60,000 nucleotides of DNA from Apostichopus japonicus. Taxonomy: Eukaryota; Echinodermata; Holothuroidea; Aspidochirotida; Stichopodidae. This document shows positions 1 through 10,628 of this stretch, in pieces. The translations under genes and the position numbers were made by a program. Positions within the stretch are counted from its first letter, which is position 1; each line of letters opens with the position of its first letter. The notes beneath the pieces were generated by a model. The model worked only from the letters and a program-made list of their open reading frames with translations, was not told the origin of the DNA and ran no database searches. The stretch is taken from assembly GCF_037975245.1 (NCBI RefSeq), contig NC_092578.1, positions 2,181,001-2,241,000 on the forward strand. The letters are read 5' to 3'.

Positions 1-267
1 TTACACTCGGAAAGACAAGACAATTGAAGATTGTTGATTTTGTATATGATCACATAACTTTAAGTCACTCATCAGTCTCAATACCTCGTGACTCGTGGGC
101 TGTGCAAAGGAGAATCAAGACGTCGGGTCATACCACTGTATGCCTGCCTCATCATCTGTCTTCTAAAATAGACACCAAGTGTCAGGATATATAGGTGCCC
201 CAATCGCACTCATGCAAGACACCAACATTTTCGCTGATGCTTTTGTTTTATGATTTTTTCTTTATAG

Positions 268-390
268 TATGATGGTGCCAAAGGTGATTCACAACACAAA
301 AGGCCACCACATAGGTGTTCAATTGGGAAACTTCCCCCTAGCGATATCTTAAATCAACTTTCTTTGTTTTGTCCTTGTCCTTCAGTGTAA
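268..390 (+). CDS. Possible last coding exon of an upstream gene
   Basis: A T-rich tract ending in TTTATAG at 261-267 makes a good splice acceptor. From 268 the frame stays open for 40 codons and stops at TAA 388-390. The peptide runs YDGAKGDSQHKRPPHR, then CSIGKLPPSDILNQLSLF, then CPCPSV. I do not recognise it. An AATAAA polyadenylation signal at 569-574 would fit a 3' UTR of about 200 bases. The upstream exons would lie left of the window. Other frames over the same bases are also open on the minus strand, so chance is possible; the support is the acceptor, the stop and the poly(A) signal in the right order. Confidence 0.35.
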   Translation, partial: YDGAKGDSQHKRPPHRCSIGKLPPSDILNQLSLFCPCPSV

Positions 391-590
391 CAATTCAGAG
401 ACCTCGGGTATAAACTAAACCCTTTCGATCACGTTTCGAATACAGAAAATATACTCTTGAGAATTTTGCAACTCATTCATTACAGTACATATGCAAGTAT
501 CAGTGAACGGTAATTTGTTCATGTTGCGAAGCTTTCGATCCTAAGATATTATCATACTATTCGTGTCAAATAAAGGTTACTGTCGTGAGA

Positions 591-3500
591 CTGCTTTGGA
601 ACAATGCCAAGTTTTAAAAGCAGACGGACACCCACCGATCGTGTAGAAGATATACTCTGCAGTTCTGGATTTCCCGCTTATAAACTAACATAACAGACAG
701 AGTCACTTGCTCAAGATAAATATCTCCTAATTAATGGTTTCAGTCATCAATATTTGTCCCCAAATTTTAGCACGCTAAAAATTGATAGAAATTTTCAAAA
801 GTACCGAACTTTCCTAGAGGGGCTCGGAACCTCCAAATTAGTCCCAGCCGATGAGGATTTATAAAATAAATATACTCAGTGTGGATAACTACATTTAAAT
901 TACTCGTTGATTGTGATGCATGTGTGACCAATATCTTTTAATACTTTCTAGCATATTTCGGGGCAGTACTGGTGGCCTTTAAATCGGTCAGTTTAGGCCA
1001 TAACTGATTGTTTGTCGACCATCCATATACCTATATATCAATCTCCAGATCTGTAAGAACTACCCAGCATAACAAGTACATGCAAGCAAAAGCAAATGAA
1101 CATGTTTATGTAACATCATGCATGCAGTATAACATACTTGACATAGTTTCTGAAGTTGGACTGCACGTCCGACGCTGTTCCTGAGCGATGGGGTACAGAT
1201 TCCATGAAGTCAGTGAAAAGTCAAGTTTAACGAGACACCTGTTTTGTGGTAGACATACAGCTGTTTATCAGTGGCGAGACATTATAATATCATGTCTGTC
1301 CACTGCTGTACTCGCTGTAGAAACGAAGTCGACGCGACGAAATAAAAGTAAGCTAAAACTGTCTCGCTAATCCCGACGACATTTTGAATATCGTCAGTGG
1401 GGGGGGGGGGGGTGGTGAGGGAGAAACTGCACAGAAGCTCCAGTAGCTTGTTCCTGTGTCTATGAATGACATCCTATGACAATCATGTTTTAACCATAAC
1501 AATCACGGTAATTTTGGTACAAGTTTGACTTAACGTAAACAATGTGATAATATCTTACGCCTGTTGGCATGGTAAATATGTTACCCAATATGTTCATTTC
1601 GTTTCATTTTGCAAAAAGCAGTGAGACAAAAACAAGGCAACCTTCTAAATGAAATAGTTTTGTTCTGTCTTTCATTTGGTTTCTCAGAATGATTACCAGT
1701 ACATATCGTATGCTATATGTAGGGGTATACAGCCTGCACGTTTTTACTCAAGTTTGTCATTGTTCCATATACCCTTGGGAACAAAATAGAAACAATTGTT
1801 TTCCTTTGATGTTATGATTCAAATTGCTTTTTTGGGGGGGGGGGGCGGGGGAGGGGGTGGGATTGATTATCGTACAAACAAAAAGGAAACAAACACACGG
1901 AAATTTGATCAGCTTTCTACGACGGTTATTAATTAGTATTGTGTCAACTAAACGATGCAGTACAGTACATCACATATATATGACTACCCAATACAGCATC
2001 TATGGTAATCATTATGAAACGTACGTCTGCATCTTGTAGGCCCTATTGTAATTGGTTCTGGCATCGCTGTAATCTAGTACTTTATATCTGTTTTACCTCC
2101 ATGTTTATATATAATCAAAATCTCCCAGGTAAGGATCGAGGGCAATTTATATGCAGCCCAGTATTCTTCTGTTTGAACAAGAGATAAGCCAACTGATATT
2201 GCGATTTTGTACCCAATCGAACGTTTACAAACATGCTATTAAACCAATCATGCGATAAGATCAGACAATCTTTTAATCGTATACTACGACACGTAAACTG
2301 GCGGCACGTTGTACACGGTAGCAGTATATACCTCCTGACGTAACTATTGTAACATATAAAGGTATACATAAAACTATAAATAACGTTTTGAAAGATTCAT
2401 GTCGTAAACAAATGCACAATACTATTGTTCATGGTATATGTATCCTTCACCTGGTTGACACGAAAAGAGGTCACCTATTTATGCTGGGATTACCGCATGT
2501 GAAGACTCAATGATTGCTGGACAAATCGCGTATTTTATCCTTTGTTCGAAGAGGAAAAAATCGAGGCCACCGAGTTCCAGCCAAACTATGATATTCTGAA
2601 AATATTGTTTAGAACACTCATCCTTCAAGCCTACATCAGTCATACACTGCATTATACCATATGCATACGACACACTAGCTCCTCGTATATGCTAGGACAT
2701 TATGTTTACTTCAATTAGTTAAATATCATGGTAAATAATTATTCCTACCCGTGCATGCACGCATAGAAACTTGTGGCAACTGACGGGAATTAAGAAATGT
2801 TATGCCGATATAAACCCACGAGTAAGGCTTTCAGCATTGAATCATCCTATCACAAATGACGACGATCAGAACAAGGCTCGTCAATGTCTGACTGAAGAGA
2901 CCATTTCTTCTCAATTACGCCAGTGATTTCAAGTATGTCATATCATGGGCCCGATATGGACTTACGGGGGCCACGATACGGGGCCCCAGAGATAACTATT
3001 GGCCCTCACGGGCCATAAGCTGTTCCGGATCATACGTAATTTTGAAACATAGTATCAAATGTCTCCTTCATGCGCGGCAAGATGATAGCGTGAAAGATGA
3101 TACAGCTTTGCAACCAGCTCACCAACTTTCGCTATACACAAACTGATCAACTTTTGCAAATACCTCCAAGTTCCACCTTATTTGATCTGAGCCAGAGTGC
3201 CAGACTATTTTTCATTGCATATAGGGCCATTGGTAAATGAAGTCATATATCTTTATATGTGGTTCAAATGTTCGATTGTATCAACTTCCTATCATTTTTT
3301 TTTTAAAACGCATCTATAGTAATGCAATATAGGCTATATGCCTATATAGGCCTGTGGTCGTATTATTTCACATCAGGTATCTGCATGTAGCCTACAAAGT
3401 CAAACTAACCGGCGAATTAGCATCAGGCTTCGTAACGACTAACGATCAAATATGTATACAAATATAGCAAATCCGGTAGCACAGGGTTAAATAATTTCTA

Positions 3501-3650
3501 AACAAACAAAACATCTGCAAAGACTCAATCAGGGTTGACATAAATTATGAGTTAATTTGACGATCGCCAAATTGTATATAATAGCTCGCTATCTGATGAT
3601 ATGTATCATGTAGGATATAGACATTTACTGTATGTACGTGGTATGTAGGC
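591..3650. other. Intergenic or intronic stretch without a convincing gene
   Basis: CpG-rich DNA with no convincing coding exon. It holds a 14-G run at 1399-1412 and a 12-G run at 1834-1845. A 43-base minus-strand segment at 1179-1137 has plausible splice borders (CTCAG before it, GTATGT after it), but it is too short to support and no reading frame is recognisable. Open frames of 60 to 84 codons here look like chance. Confidence 0.4.
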
Positions 3651-3691
3651 TACGTACCATAGAAATTGATTATCAATTTCTATGGTACGTA
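3651..3691. repeat. Perfect 19-bp inverted repeat with a 3-base loop
   Basis: Positions 3651-3669 are the exact reverse complement of 3673-3691, separated by TTA. The arms begin TACGTACCATAG. Just upstream is a related imperfect GTACGTGGTATGTAGG stretch. Nothing shows a function; it may be a foldback insertion or a cruciform-forming sequence. Confidence 0.85.
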
Positions 3692-3985
3692 TACACATGT
3701 ATGGACCTAGTATAACCGTCTACACGTCACATTTGGAATATCTCTGACTTCATCAGTCATGATAATTAATAGAAGATAAAAAAATATATAAAAAAATTCT
3801 AATGTTTATATATTACAAAATAACGCGAAAACATATGATGTAGGCCTATACTAGAAAATGTTATAGCTGACTATATAGGCAGTATACGCAGTGATAAAAA
3901 TTTCATAAGGTTAGTTTGTTTCCCAAGTTCATGAGACGTCTTCATCTCAACTATAACAAAACGACAATAACAACAAATTTCTTAC

Positions 3986-4066
3986 CCTTATGTGAGGATC
4001 CAGACCATCATCGTCCAGGCTCAGAGTCCTGCTATCACGACTGGACGCTCTATTTCTAACACTCAT
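3986..4066 (-). CDS. Candidate first coding exon on the minus strand (27 codons)
   Basis: On the minus strand an ATG at 4066-4064 in a good context (AACGATGAG) opens 27 codons and ends at 3986 on a strong donor, AGG followed by GTAAGA (3985-3980). The peptide starts MSVRNRASSRDSRTL and continues SLDDDGLDPHIR. A charged, serine-rich start like this suits a cytosolic N-terminus, but I cannot name the protein. The exon ends in phase 0. Following exons would lie below 3986 or off the left edge; I could not find them with confidence. The start, open frame and donor together make this more than chance, yet no homology supports it. Confidence 0.4.
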
Positions 4067-4847
4067 CGTTAAGCTATTTCAAACCGGTTTAGTGTTTTTA
4101 TTTATTAACGTTAACGTCTATATGCTTTCCAACGACTACAGTGCATGCACTGGCATATCAGAAATGATACCTTCTCTAATTCACAAGTCCTGTCAAGTGC
4201 AGATGAGAGGATTTCCTTTCCAAGCACGCTAATAGCAATCTGTTTCCTTTTCGGGTTATAACATGAAACTGGCCTTCCTGTTCGTGGAACTACGGTATAC
4301 AATATTTTGTTGAACGTCAATGGCGGGAGGCACTGAACTTCTGTACCAGGCTAAGCCGAGTACAAAATATCTACGTACGAGAGAGCTTTCCAAACATGCG
4401 TAACCTCCAGCAGTGAATAGGTTAGACTGCGTATTGGGAGGTCACACTATTGTGTTTCTACTGTTATCACACAACGATACAAGTGCTTACCAACAAAGGG
4501 CTGTTTAGTTTTGAATTCTACTGAAATAGTCACAGCTAGCTCCGCTTATTACGTGCAGCTAGTTGCAACAATGAAGATGGGGAATGAAACGCTCGCGAAA
4601 TCCATTCGTTTGTTTATTTTGAGGTTTATCCGTGAACACTGAACAGAGTCAGTTTAAAACAGACTAAGTAAATATACAGTCATAAAACCGAAGGCACGAT
4701 AAGAGATGATATCATTATGGGATAGAATATTACTGATTGGAAAACGCCGTATTACTCATTGTGAGATCAGGGGGCTGCCATCACTAATGAGATACAATGA
4801 CTGTATATCCATTCCTTATCGGACACACCTATCGAAGGGCACCAACA
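4067..4847. other. Stretch upstream of the minus-strand exon
   Basis: No recognised gene. If the exon at 4066-3986 is real, its 5' UTR and promoter should lie here on the minus strand. A 69-codon minus-strand frame ending at 4111 has no recognisable product. Confidence 0.3.
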
Positions 4848-5303
4848 ATAATGAGTAACATCGCTTCTCGGCCTTTTGGCTAAGATCATGTGCAGTATCT
4901 GTTCCCTTTCGAGGGGTTTGACCTCCATGGTGATACACACCCGACGATGATCACACAGTCACAGTCCCGATGCAAAGGGACTGGGGTTGAGAGCGGATCA
5001 GTCGTTCGGTAGTTTGGTTTTCGTGCCCAGGTTCTCTCCTGGGCGACTTTTCTTAAAACAGTATAATGTATGTATGTATGTATGTATGTATGTATGTATG
5101 TATGTATGTATGTATGTATGTATGTATGTATGTATGTATGTATGTATGTATGTATGTATGTATGTATGTATGTATGTATGTATGTATGTATGTATGTATG
5201 TATGTATGTATGTATGTATGTATGTATGTATGTATGTATGTATGTATGTATGTATGTATGTATATGTGATCTTCCCGCAAGCAGGAACTCATAATGAGTA
5301 ACA
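4848..5303 (+). mobile_element. Retroposed element with a U2 snRNA-derived head, flanked by a 13-bp target-site duplication
   Basis: The same 13 bases, ATAATGAGTAACA, stand at 4848-4860 and 5291-5303, a target-site duplication typical of LINE-driven insertion. The element begins exactly at U2 nucleotide 1: bases 4860-4904 match the first 45 bases of metazoan U2 snRNA except for two changes, one turning the branch-site-pairing GTAGTA into GCAGTA. The U2 match then stops, so the snRNA is not functional. An unrelated body (4905-5066) follows, with a perfect 7-bp hairpin GCCCAGG/CCTGGGC at 5025-5044, then a (TATG)n microsatellite, then 28 bases containing a small TTCC/GGAA hairpin. It is either a member of a SINE family with a U2 head or a one-off U2/LINE-tail chimera. 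Confidence 0.8.
5067..5262. repeat. (TATG)n microsatellite, about 196 bp
   Basis: Nearly pure tetranucleotide repeat of about 49 units inside the U2-headed element. It produces long artificial open frames on both strands (repeating MYVC and HTYI) that are not genes. It ends in a TATATGTG variant. Confidence 0.97.
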
Positions 5304-5708
5304 AAATCCCACATGATTTTTGTTGTTGTTGTATAAACCAACTTTTTTCGAGCGATAGGTCTCTGGATAAGAAGGGTGGGGGGGGGGGGGGAGGAATCGA
5401 AGTTTAGACTATTGAAACAAGACCTGGGGATATGGGAGGGGGTGTTGAAGGTGAGTGTATGTGTTTGACGGGGGACTGACAATAGGTCTAATGAAGGTGT
5501 CAACTCCTGGAAAACAGAAAGGAACGAGGAGAGAATGGAGGAACAGGGGAGAATTCTTATTTCCATAGAAACAACTTTCCTATTGTCGCAAAGTCTAGAA
5601 TTACGTCTTATTTTCCAGGTGGTCCCCTTATTCACCGAGAAAGAGAATATAGACATCAACGGTCAATTTGAAAGTCGGCCTATATAGGAGCAACTCCCTA
5701 TATGCCTT
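5304..5708. other. Short gene-less stretch with a 14-G run
   Basis: No gene recognised. A run of 14 G lies at 5378-5391, in a purine-rich tract. Confidence 0.5.
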
Positions 5709-5716
5709 CCCGTACC

Positions 5717-6044
5717 CAGGCGCGTAGCCAAGGGGGAGGGGCGAAGGGGGCAGCCGCCCCTTTTTTATATGTTTTTATGATATCGCTAGTAATTTCAAAG
5801 AGAAAATGCTAAGATGCAACTTACAAGGCCTGGGAAGTGCCATTTCCAGCGATCTGGGAGGCATTTTCAGCCAAAATTTTCTTGTACGCTTCGCGCCAAC
5901 TTATGGTGGCGCTACGCTTAGATAGTTTACAGAGCCGTATATTCTAAATATACGGCTCTGATAGTTTGCAATGCCGAATCTACGGCTCTGATAGTTTGCC
6001 TACAGTTTCGCCCCTCCCTTGGCAAATTCCTCGCTACGCGCCTA
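5717..6044 (-). mobile_element. Non-autonomous hAT-like element, copy 1 (inverted relative to copy 2)
   Basis: It starts CAGGCGCGTAGC and ends GCTACGCGCCTA, imperfect terminal inverted repeats with the hAT-like CA..TG ends (here CTA for CTG). It is flanked by CCCGTACC (5709-5716) and CCCGTGCC (6045-6052), an 8-bp target duplication with one mismatch, the length expected for hAT transposases. Its interior matches the element at 11714-11998 in reverse orientation over nearly its full length, including the tract GCCATTTCCAGCGATC. It differs by an insert near 5929-5990 built around a GAGCCGTATA hairpin. It encodes no transposase. Confidence 0.8.
5931..5959. repeat. Hairpin insertion AGAGCCGTATA / TATACGGCTCT
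   Basis: Two perfect 11-base arms (5931-5941 and 5949-5959) around a 7-base loop. It sits inside hAT-like copy 1, where copy 2 lacks it, and has GATAGTTT on both sides (5921-5928 and 5960-5967), like a small foldback insertion with an 8-bp duplication. The half-hairpin TACGGCTCT followed by GATAGTTTGC recurs at 5981-5999. Confidence 0.75.
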
Positions 6045-6162
6045 CCCGTGCCCCTAACGCAGGCTATGTCCACTTCTATATCGGCCGTCAGAGAGTTCAA
6101 CTATTTGTCTTCAAATATATATATAGCCTAAGTCAAGTTAGCCGCAGTGATCGAGCAAAGTG

Positions 6163-7146
6163 TATGGCAAGTCATATGGGACAAACACTGCATAATATAT
6201 CCTCGTATTAATACGAATATATACGCGTATTAATTTGAATATATACTCGTATTAATTCGAATAAATGCGCGTATTAAATCCAATATATCCGCGCATAAAT
6301 TCGAATACATATGGGGATTAAATCCAATATATGCACGGATTAACTCCAATATACACGAATATGGCAGCCATGTGGGACAAACACTGCATAATATATCATC
6401 GTATTAATCGTAATTTATACGCGTATTAATTGGAATATATACGCGTATATATTATTAGCCAATCATATGGCCCAAATATATCCGCGTATTAATTCGAATA
6501 TATACACGTATTAATTCGAGTATATACACGTATTAATTCGAATATATACACGTATTAAATAGAATACATATGGGGATTAAATCCAATATATGCACGGATT
6601 AATTAGAATATACACGAAAACACATTTCCGCTCTTGCTGTGTACATATACCAACGATAAATGTTTTGGCGGGCTCGCGAGATCGCTTCATAAAGCGAAAC
6701 TTTACACATGTACAACACATATTATATTCGAATTAATACGCGTATATATTCGAATTAATACGCGGATATATTATGCGGTGTTTGTCCCACATGGCTTGCC
6801 ATACACGAAAACATATCGCTCTTGCTGTGTACATGTATCTGCGATAAATGTGAGATCTCTCTCAAATACTGTTCCTTGTCTGTTGGACTGCTATTGCCTA
6901 AAAAGCCCTAGATCAAGTACGTCAACAGAGACTAACTTTGCAATCTCTCATTTATTGCACTGCCGAGGCTACGATATGATAACTCTCGTACCTCGTTTGT
7001 GAAAGCTATAAGACATGCCAGTTGTCTGATTTAATACGTGTGTATATTCGAAATAATACGCGTAAATATTCGTATCAATGCGAGGATATATTATGCGGTG
7101 TTTATCCCATATATTATGCGGTGTTTGTCCCACATGGCTTGCCATA
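6163..7146. mobile_element. Large inverted-repeat element with AT-rich subrepeats
   Basis: A ~40-base unit beginning TATGGCAAGTCATATGGGAC and running to ATAATATATCC stands at 6163-6203. Its reverse complement occurs at 6764-6803 and, with an internal duplication, at 7084-7146; another forward copy lies near 6363-6398. The outer ends read TA-TGGCAAG and CTTGCCA-TA, compatible with a TA target duplication. Between them are about twenty variants of a ~20-base motif, CGTATTAATTCGAATATA, mostly at 6203-6600. A second motif with GCTCTTGCTGTGTACAT is directly repeated at 6628 and 6819. No transposase is present. It looks like a non-autonomous DNA transposon or a nest of them. Confidence 0.65.
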
Positions 7147-9022
7147 AACGTGGCGCTCTTTGTGTACCGTATATATCTTTAGGCATATGTCTGCATTTTC
7201 TCTATATGTAAGTACGGTGTATAATTGGATCATTTTGGATTCGTGTGAGGCATCCCACACTTGGATATAATAAAGATAGGGCACAACATCATTATAAGCC
7301 CGAGACGTATATGAAGGGTCTCGGATGCTGCAAGATTGGTCCTATTAAGGAACATACACTGACATTGGCGATTAACTTTTGAGACACCTGTGTCTGCAAT
7401 GATTACAATGATAGATCCGTGCCACAATTAACTGTATCGGGTACAACTTTAACCTATATACAATATGTTATGAGGAAGCTGATCAAACGGGAGCCTTTCC
7501 GGTCTTTCGTCTCCCTTCGATCCCGCTCTTCTCCGCTTCTCTCTCCATCGCCCTGGGCTCTTCGATCCGAGGCATACTTTCTGAAATCATCTTTTAGATG
7601 ATTTCGAACACAGTGTTGGAATTAATACACATATACTTCAGCAAAACATTATAGGCCTAACTTAAGGCGGTTTAATATGTTCAAACTGACAACAATATAA
7701 TCTAAAATGCTGATTGAAACTGTACAGAGGTTGAACGTTCATCTTGCTGTGTTTATTCAACACCCACTTGAGTCACAAGTACCTCTTAAGGATATAAGAT
7801 ATCTGCGAACTTTGATCAATTACAGCAGAGCCATATTTTGAGATAAACGGCTCCGTATTACACAAAGTATTAATTCAAAGATTGTGCTGATCTATCAGTT
7901 AGAATTTATTCAACTCAAAAAGGACATATAATAAACAATTAAACAAAGGGCAAACAAACGACAGACCTAACATGATAAGAGATGCTGCAGTGTAGTTCGC
8001 CCTTGTCCCAGGTGGTCCATGACAGGAATCACCAGGAACGTCCATAAGTTCGTCCCTCCCCCCCCCCCAGTTGGGTTCCATGCATGTTAATGTAATGCAG
8101 TACACTCGTAACCTCAACATAACGAGACTTTCAGTGTTTCTAATATTCACACCTATGCTACGAAGTAAATGGACTAAACAGTAGAAATGAAATATTGCAT
8201 AATCATCGCAATGTCATGTTTAGACTTGTTCAAGTCTCTGTGTCTTGTCACCGATGCATGACAGCTGACAATCATACATGTTTCTAGAGACTTTATCAAG
8301 AAAGTTATACCGTACCGTATTTCTTGCCGTAATTGTTTCTTCTATTTTTAAGGTTGGAAATCCAGTCATATACAGACAGGATGATCAGGCCCGAGGACAA
8401 CTGTGTCATCGTCCGCATTATTGAACTCTTCATGCAAATGCGAATACAAATATCCTTTATCACATATTTTCCTAGGTACCATTCCCCTAAATGACCCATG
8501 GCTCAGCCGGGATTTTATCTCTTCGCTTTATATTACAACCTCATTCTCGTCAGCCTTTGGGACGGCTGATTATATGAGGGGCCCGGAATACTCAAGTAAA
8601 TTACTTACATTGCAGAAGCATTCGGACCGATGCTAGCAAGCTGCAGTCTAAAGCGTTAGCAACAAACTATAGGATATGTTGTTTACCCCAAAAAGTATCG
8701 GGCCTTGGTATATAGGTTGCTTGGTCAGAAACTGTCAATTCATTGCTGGCTATACGTGCCTGTATACGTTTACATTTTGAACTCAATCAATAAAATTCAC
8801 CGTTAATTCCTCGAAATTAGAAGGTCAATGGAGCATTATAAAGTCAAAACAGTTAGTTTCAGTTCCCTGTGCAGAGAATATACTTAAACAAAATTGAAAT
8901 CGTATCATATATTATCACAACTGCGGTTGGGGTCGACACCTTATTTAAAAAGACCAAAGAAATCCGTTAAAAGTAAACAACAAAGAGAACTTGGTGTGAA
9001 GACTATGCAAAATGCCCTCCAT
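7147..9022. other. Gene-less stretch
   Basis: No gene recognised. A decayed hairpin related to the GAGCCGTATA family (CAGAGCCATATT ... AAACGGCTCCG) is at 7825-7855, and an 11-C run is at 8058-8068. The open frames here have no recognisable products. Confidence 0.4.
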
Positions 9023-9296
9023 GGTACCGACGTAACAGGCCCTTTTACGACGCAGAAGGCATTTACACCGACGCTACAGGCCGTCCTGGTAACGACGCTA
9101 CAGGAATTTGCACCGACGCTACAAGCCGCCCTGGTACCGACGCCTGTAGCTTTGGTGCAAATTCCTGTAGCGTCGGTACCAGGGCGGTCTGTAGCGTAGG
9201 TGCAAATTTCTGTAGCGTGTGTCAAAGTGCGGCCTGTAGCGTAGGTGCAAAGGTCTGTTGCTTCGGTACCAGGGAGGCCTGTAGCGTCGGTACAAG
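9023..9296. repeat. Inverted tandem array of GACGCTACAGG units
   Basis: Left of about 9143 the repeated unit reads ACCGACGCTACAGG; right of it the same unit reads CCTGTAGCGTCGGT. The right arm alternates a unit ending GGTACCAGGGCGG with one ending GGTGCAAATT, about 46 bases per pair. The two arms together form a long imperfect palindrome about 270 bases long. It generates open frames rich in PTLQA or VATG, which are repeat translations. Confidence 0.85.
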
Positions 9297-9627
9297 TCTT
9301 CAGTGGAAATAATACTTCTATGATGATGACACCGGGTGTATTTCCTCCCTCACCCCCCCCCCTTATAAAGGCTTTCTTCCAAATAGCTTAAATATTAAAT
9401 GACACACGCGTAAAATGAAAACTTTGAATACAGTAATGTAGCGTAGTTAAAATGTTGGAATGATGCATCTAAGCCCTCTTACCCAAACAAAACCAAAAGG
9501 ACCCCTCCCCAGGACGGACATCAGACAAGATTCCCCCTCTCCTTCAAATATAAAACCTTCGGGGCTACGAGCGTGCGTGGATGGAAGACTTTCATGCATG
9601 ATGGGAAAAATTGAGTTTGTTTTAGCG
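9297..9627. other. Gene-less stretch with a C run
   Basis: Contains a 10-C run at 9353-9362. Nothing else recognised. Confidence 0.4.
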
Positions 9628-9710
9628 ATGTTTTTACCAAGCACTTTGGAAGAGGTCGAGAATGAGCTGAGCGTTTGCGAATCAATATGCCTCGCTGGTG
9701 ACGAACATTG
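9628..9710 (+). CDS. Weak candidate first coding exon
   Basis: An ATG at 9628 opens 27 codons plus two bases and runs straight into a strong donor, ATTG followed by GTAAGT at 9711. The peptide starts MFLPSTLEEVENELSVCES and continues ICLAGDEH. It has an acidic, natural-looking composition but I recognise no family. The open frame extends upstream to an ATG at 9460, so the start is uncertain. Joining to the acceptor at 10628 would hit a stop after 11 codons, so either the coding start is in the next exon or the two are unrelated. Confidence 0.22.
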
Positions 9711-10628
9711 GTAAGTAAACAGTATACGTTTCGAGGGTTATATTCAGAAATCCAAAGTCCGTATTATGTTGGCGTTTGTTATTACAAGCAGGGAGTTGTT
9801 ATGCATACCAACTTCCTGATTACAAGTATGTCGCAACTAGTTTGTTCGACAAAACTAATGTAGTTGATACAGCTATCAACGCTCATAGCAAAACCAAAGG
9901 AACCGCGCTGCAAAGTTGGCGGCGCTAGACTATTATAAACAAAATCCACATTTTACCTTAACATGACATCGAGGACGCAAATTCACTGACGTTAGTGACA
10001 CTGTCACATAAATCAGTGATCGGTTATCAATTTGGTGTTTTTAAAAATCACACATAGACGTTTATTCGAATTTTAAGGAAAATGAAAGGTCAGACCGACC
10101 CCCCTTTGGGGGGGGGGGTGCGAGAGGGGGGTAATGACGTACCAATTTAAGAAAAAAAGTCGCTAAAGATTTTTTTATATTTTCCTTCGAAGAACATTTA
10201 TTCAACCATTTCATGTTGTTCAGTCTGCACCAAAGTTGCATATAGGGCTACGCATTAGAATTACTACCACGTTTGACTCTCTCATATTCAGCTACGGGCC
10301 ACAAATTGCAACGACTTACGAGCCCGCACATTTCATACCGGGTTAATAGTCATGAAAGAAAAAAAACAGAAATACCGTATTTGGCGATTTATATAAAGGA
10401 ATACGTCCTACCTAGCCCCCTCCCCTCCCAACCCAATCCCACGATTGATCGGTGAAGCAGATTTTAATTTATCAATATTTTAAGTTTTACATGAAATTCA
10501 AAATTGTGACAAAGGGACGTTGATCGATTTCGAGACCTACTTGCAGTGACTACCTGAGCAACGTTTCCAAAATTAACAAATACGACAACTTGCTTTATAA
10601 TAACAACTATACTCTGTTTTTAATCCAG

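Noticed and set aside
268-345. Minus-strand reading resembling a transmembrane segment (TYVVAFCVVNHLWHHH)
   Set aside because: There is no splice donor before its stop and no pyrimidine-rich acceptor; the plus-strand reading has better signals.
3030-3130. Minus-strand segment IIFHAIILPRMKETFDTMFQNYV as a possible exon
   Set aside because: No convincing acceptor, and only a weak donor; similarity to any family could not be sustained.
4860-4904. A functional U2 snRNA gene
   Set aside because: Only the first 45 bases are U2; the Sm site and the 3' stem-loops are absent, and the branch-pairing motif is altered.
4886-5659. Minus-strand open frame of 257 codons with HTYI repeats
   Set aside because: It is the translation of the (TATG)n microsatellite and flanking DNA inside the U2-headed element; the plus-strand MYVC frames have the same cause.
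8894-9225. Opposed open frames of 94-101 codons rich in PTLQA and ATG-T repeats
   Set aside because: They are translations of the inverted tandem array at 9023-9296.
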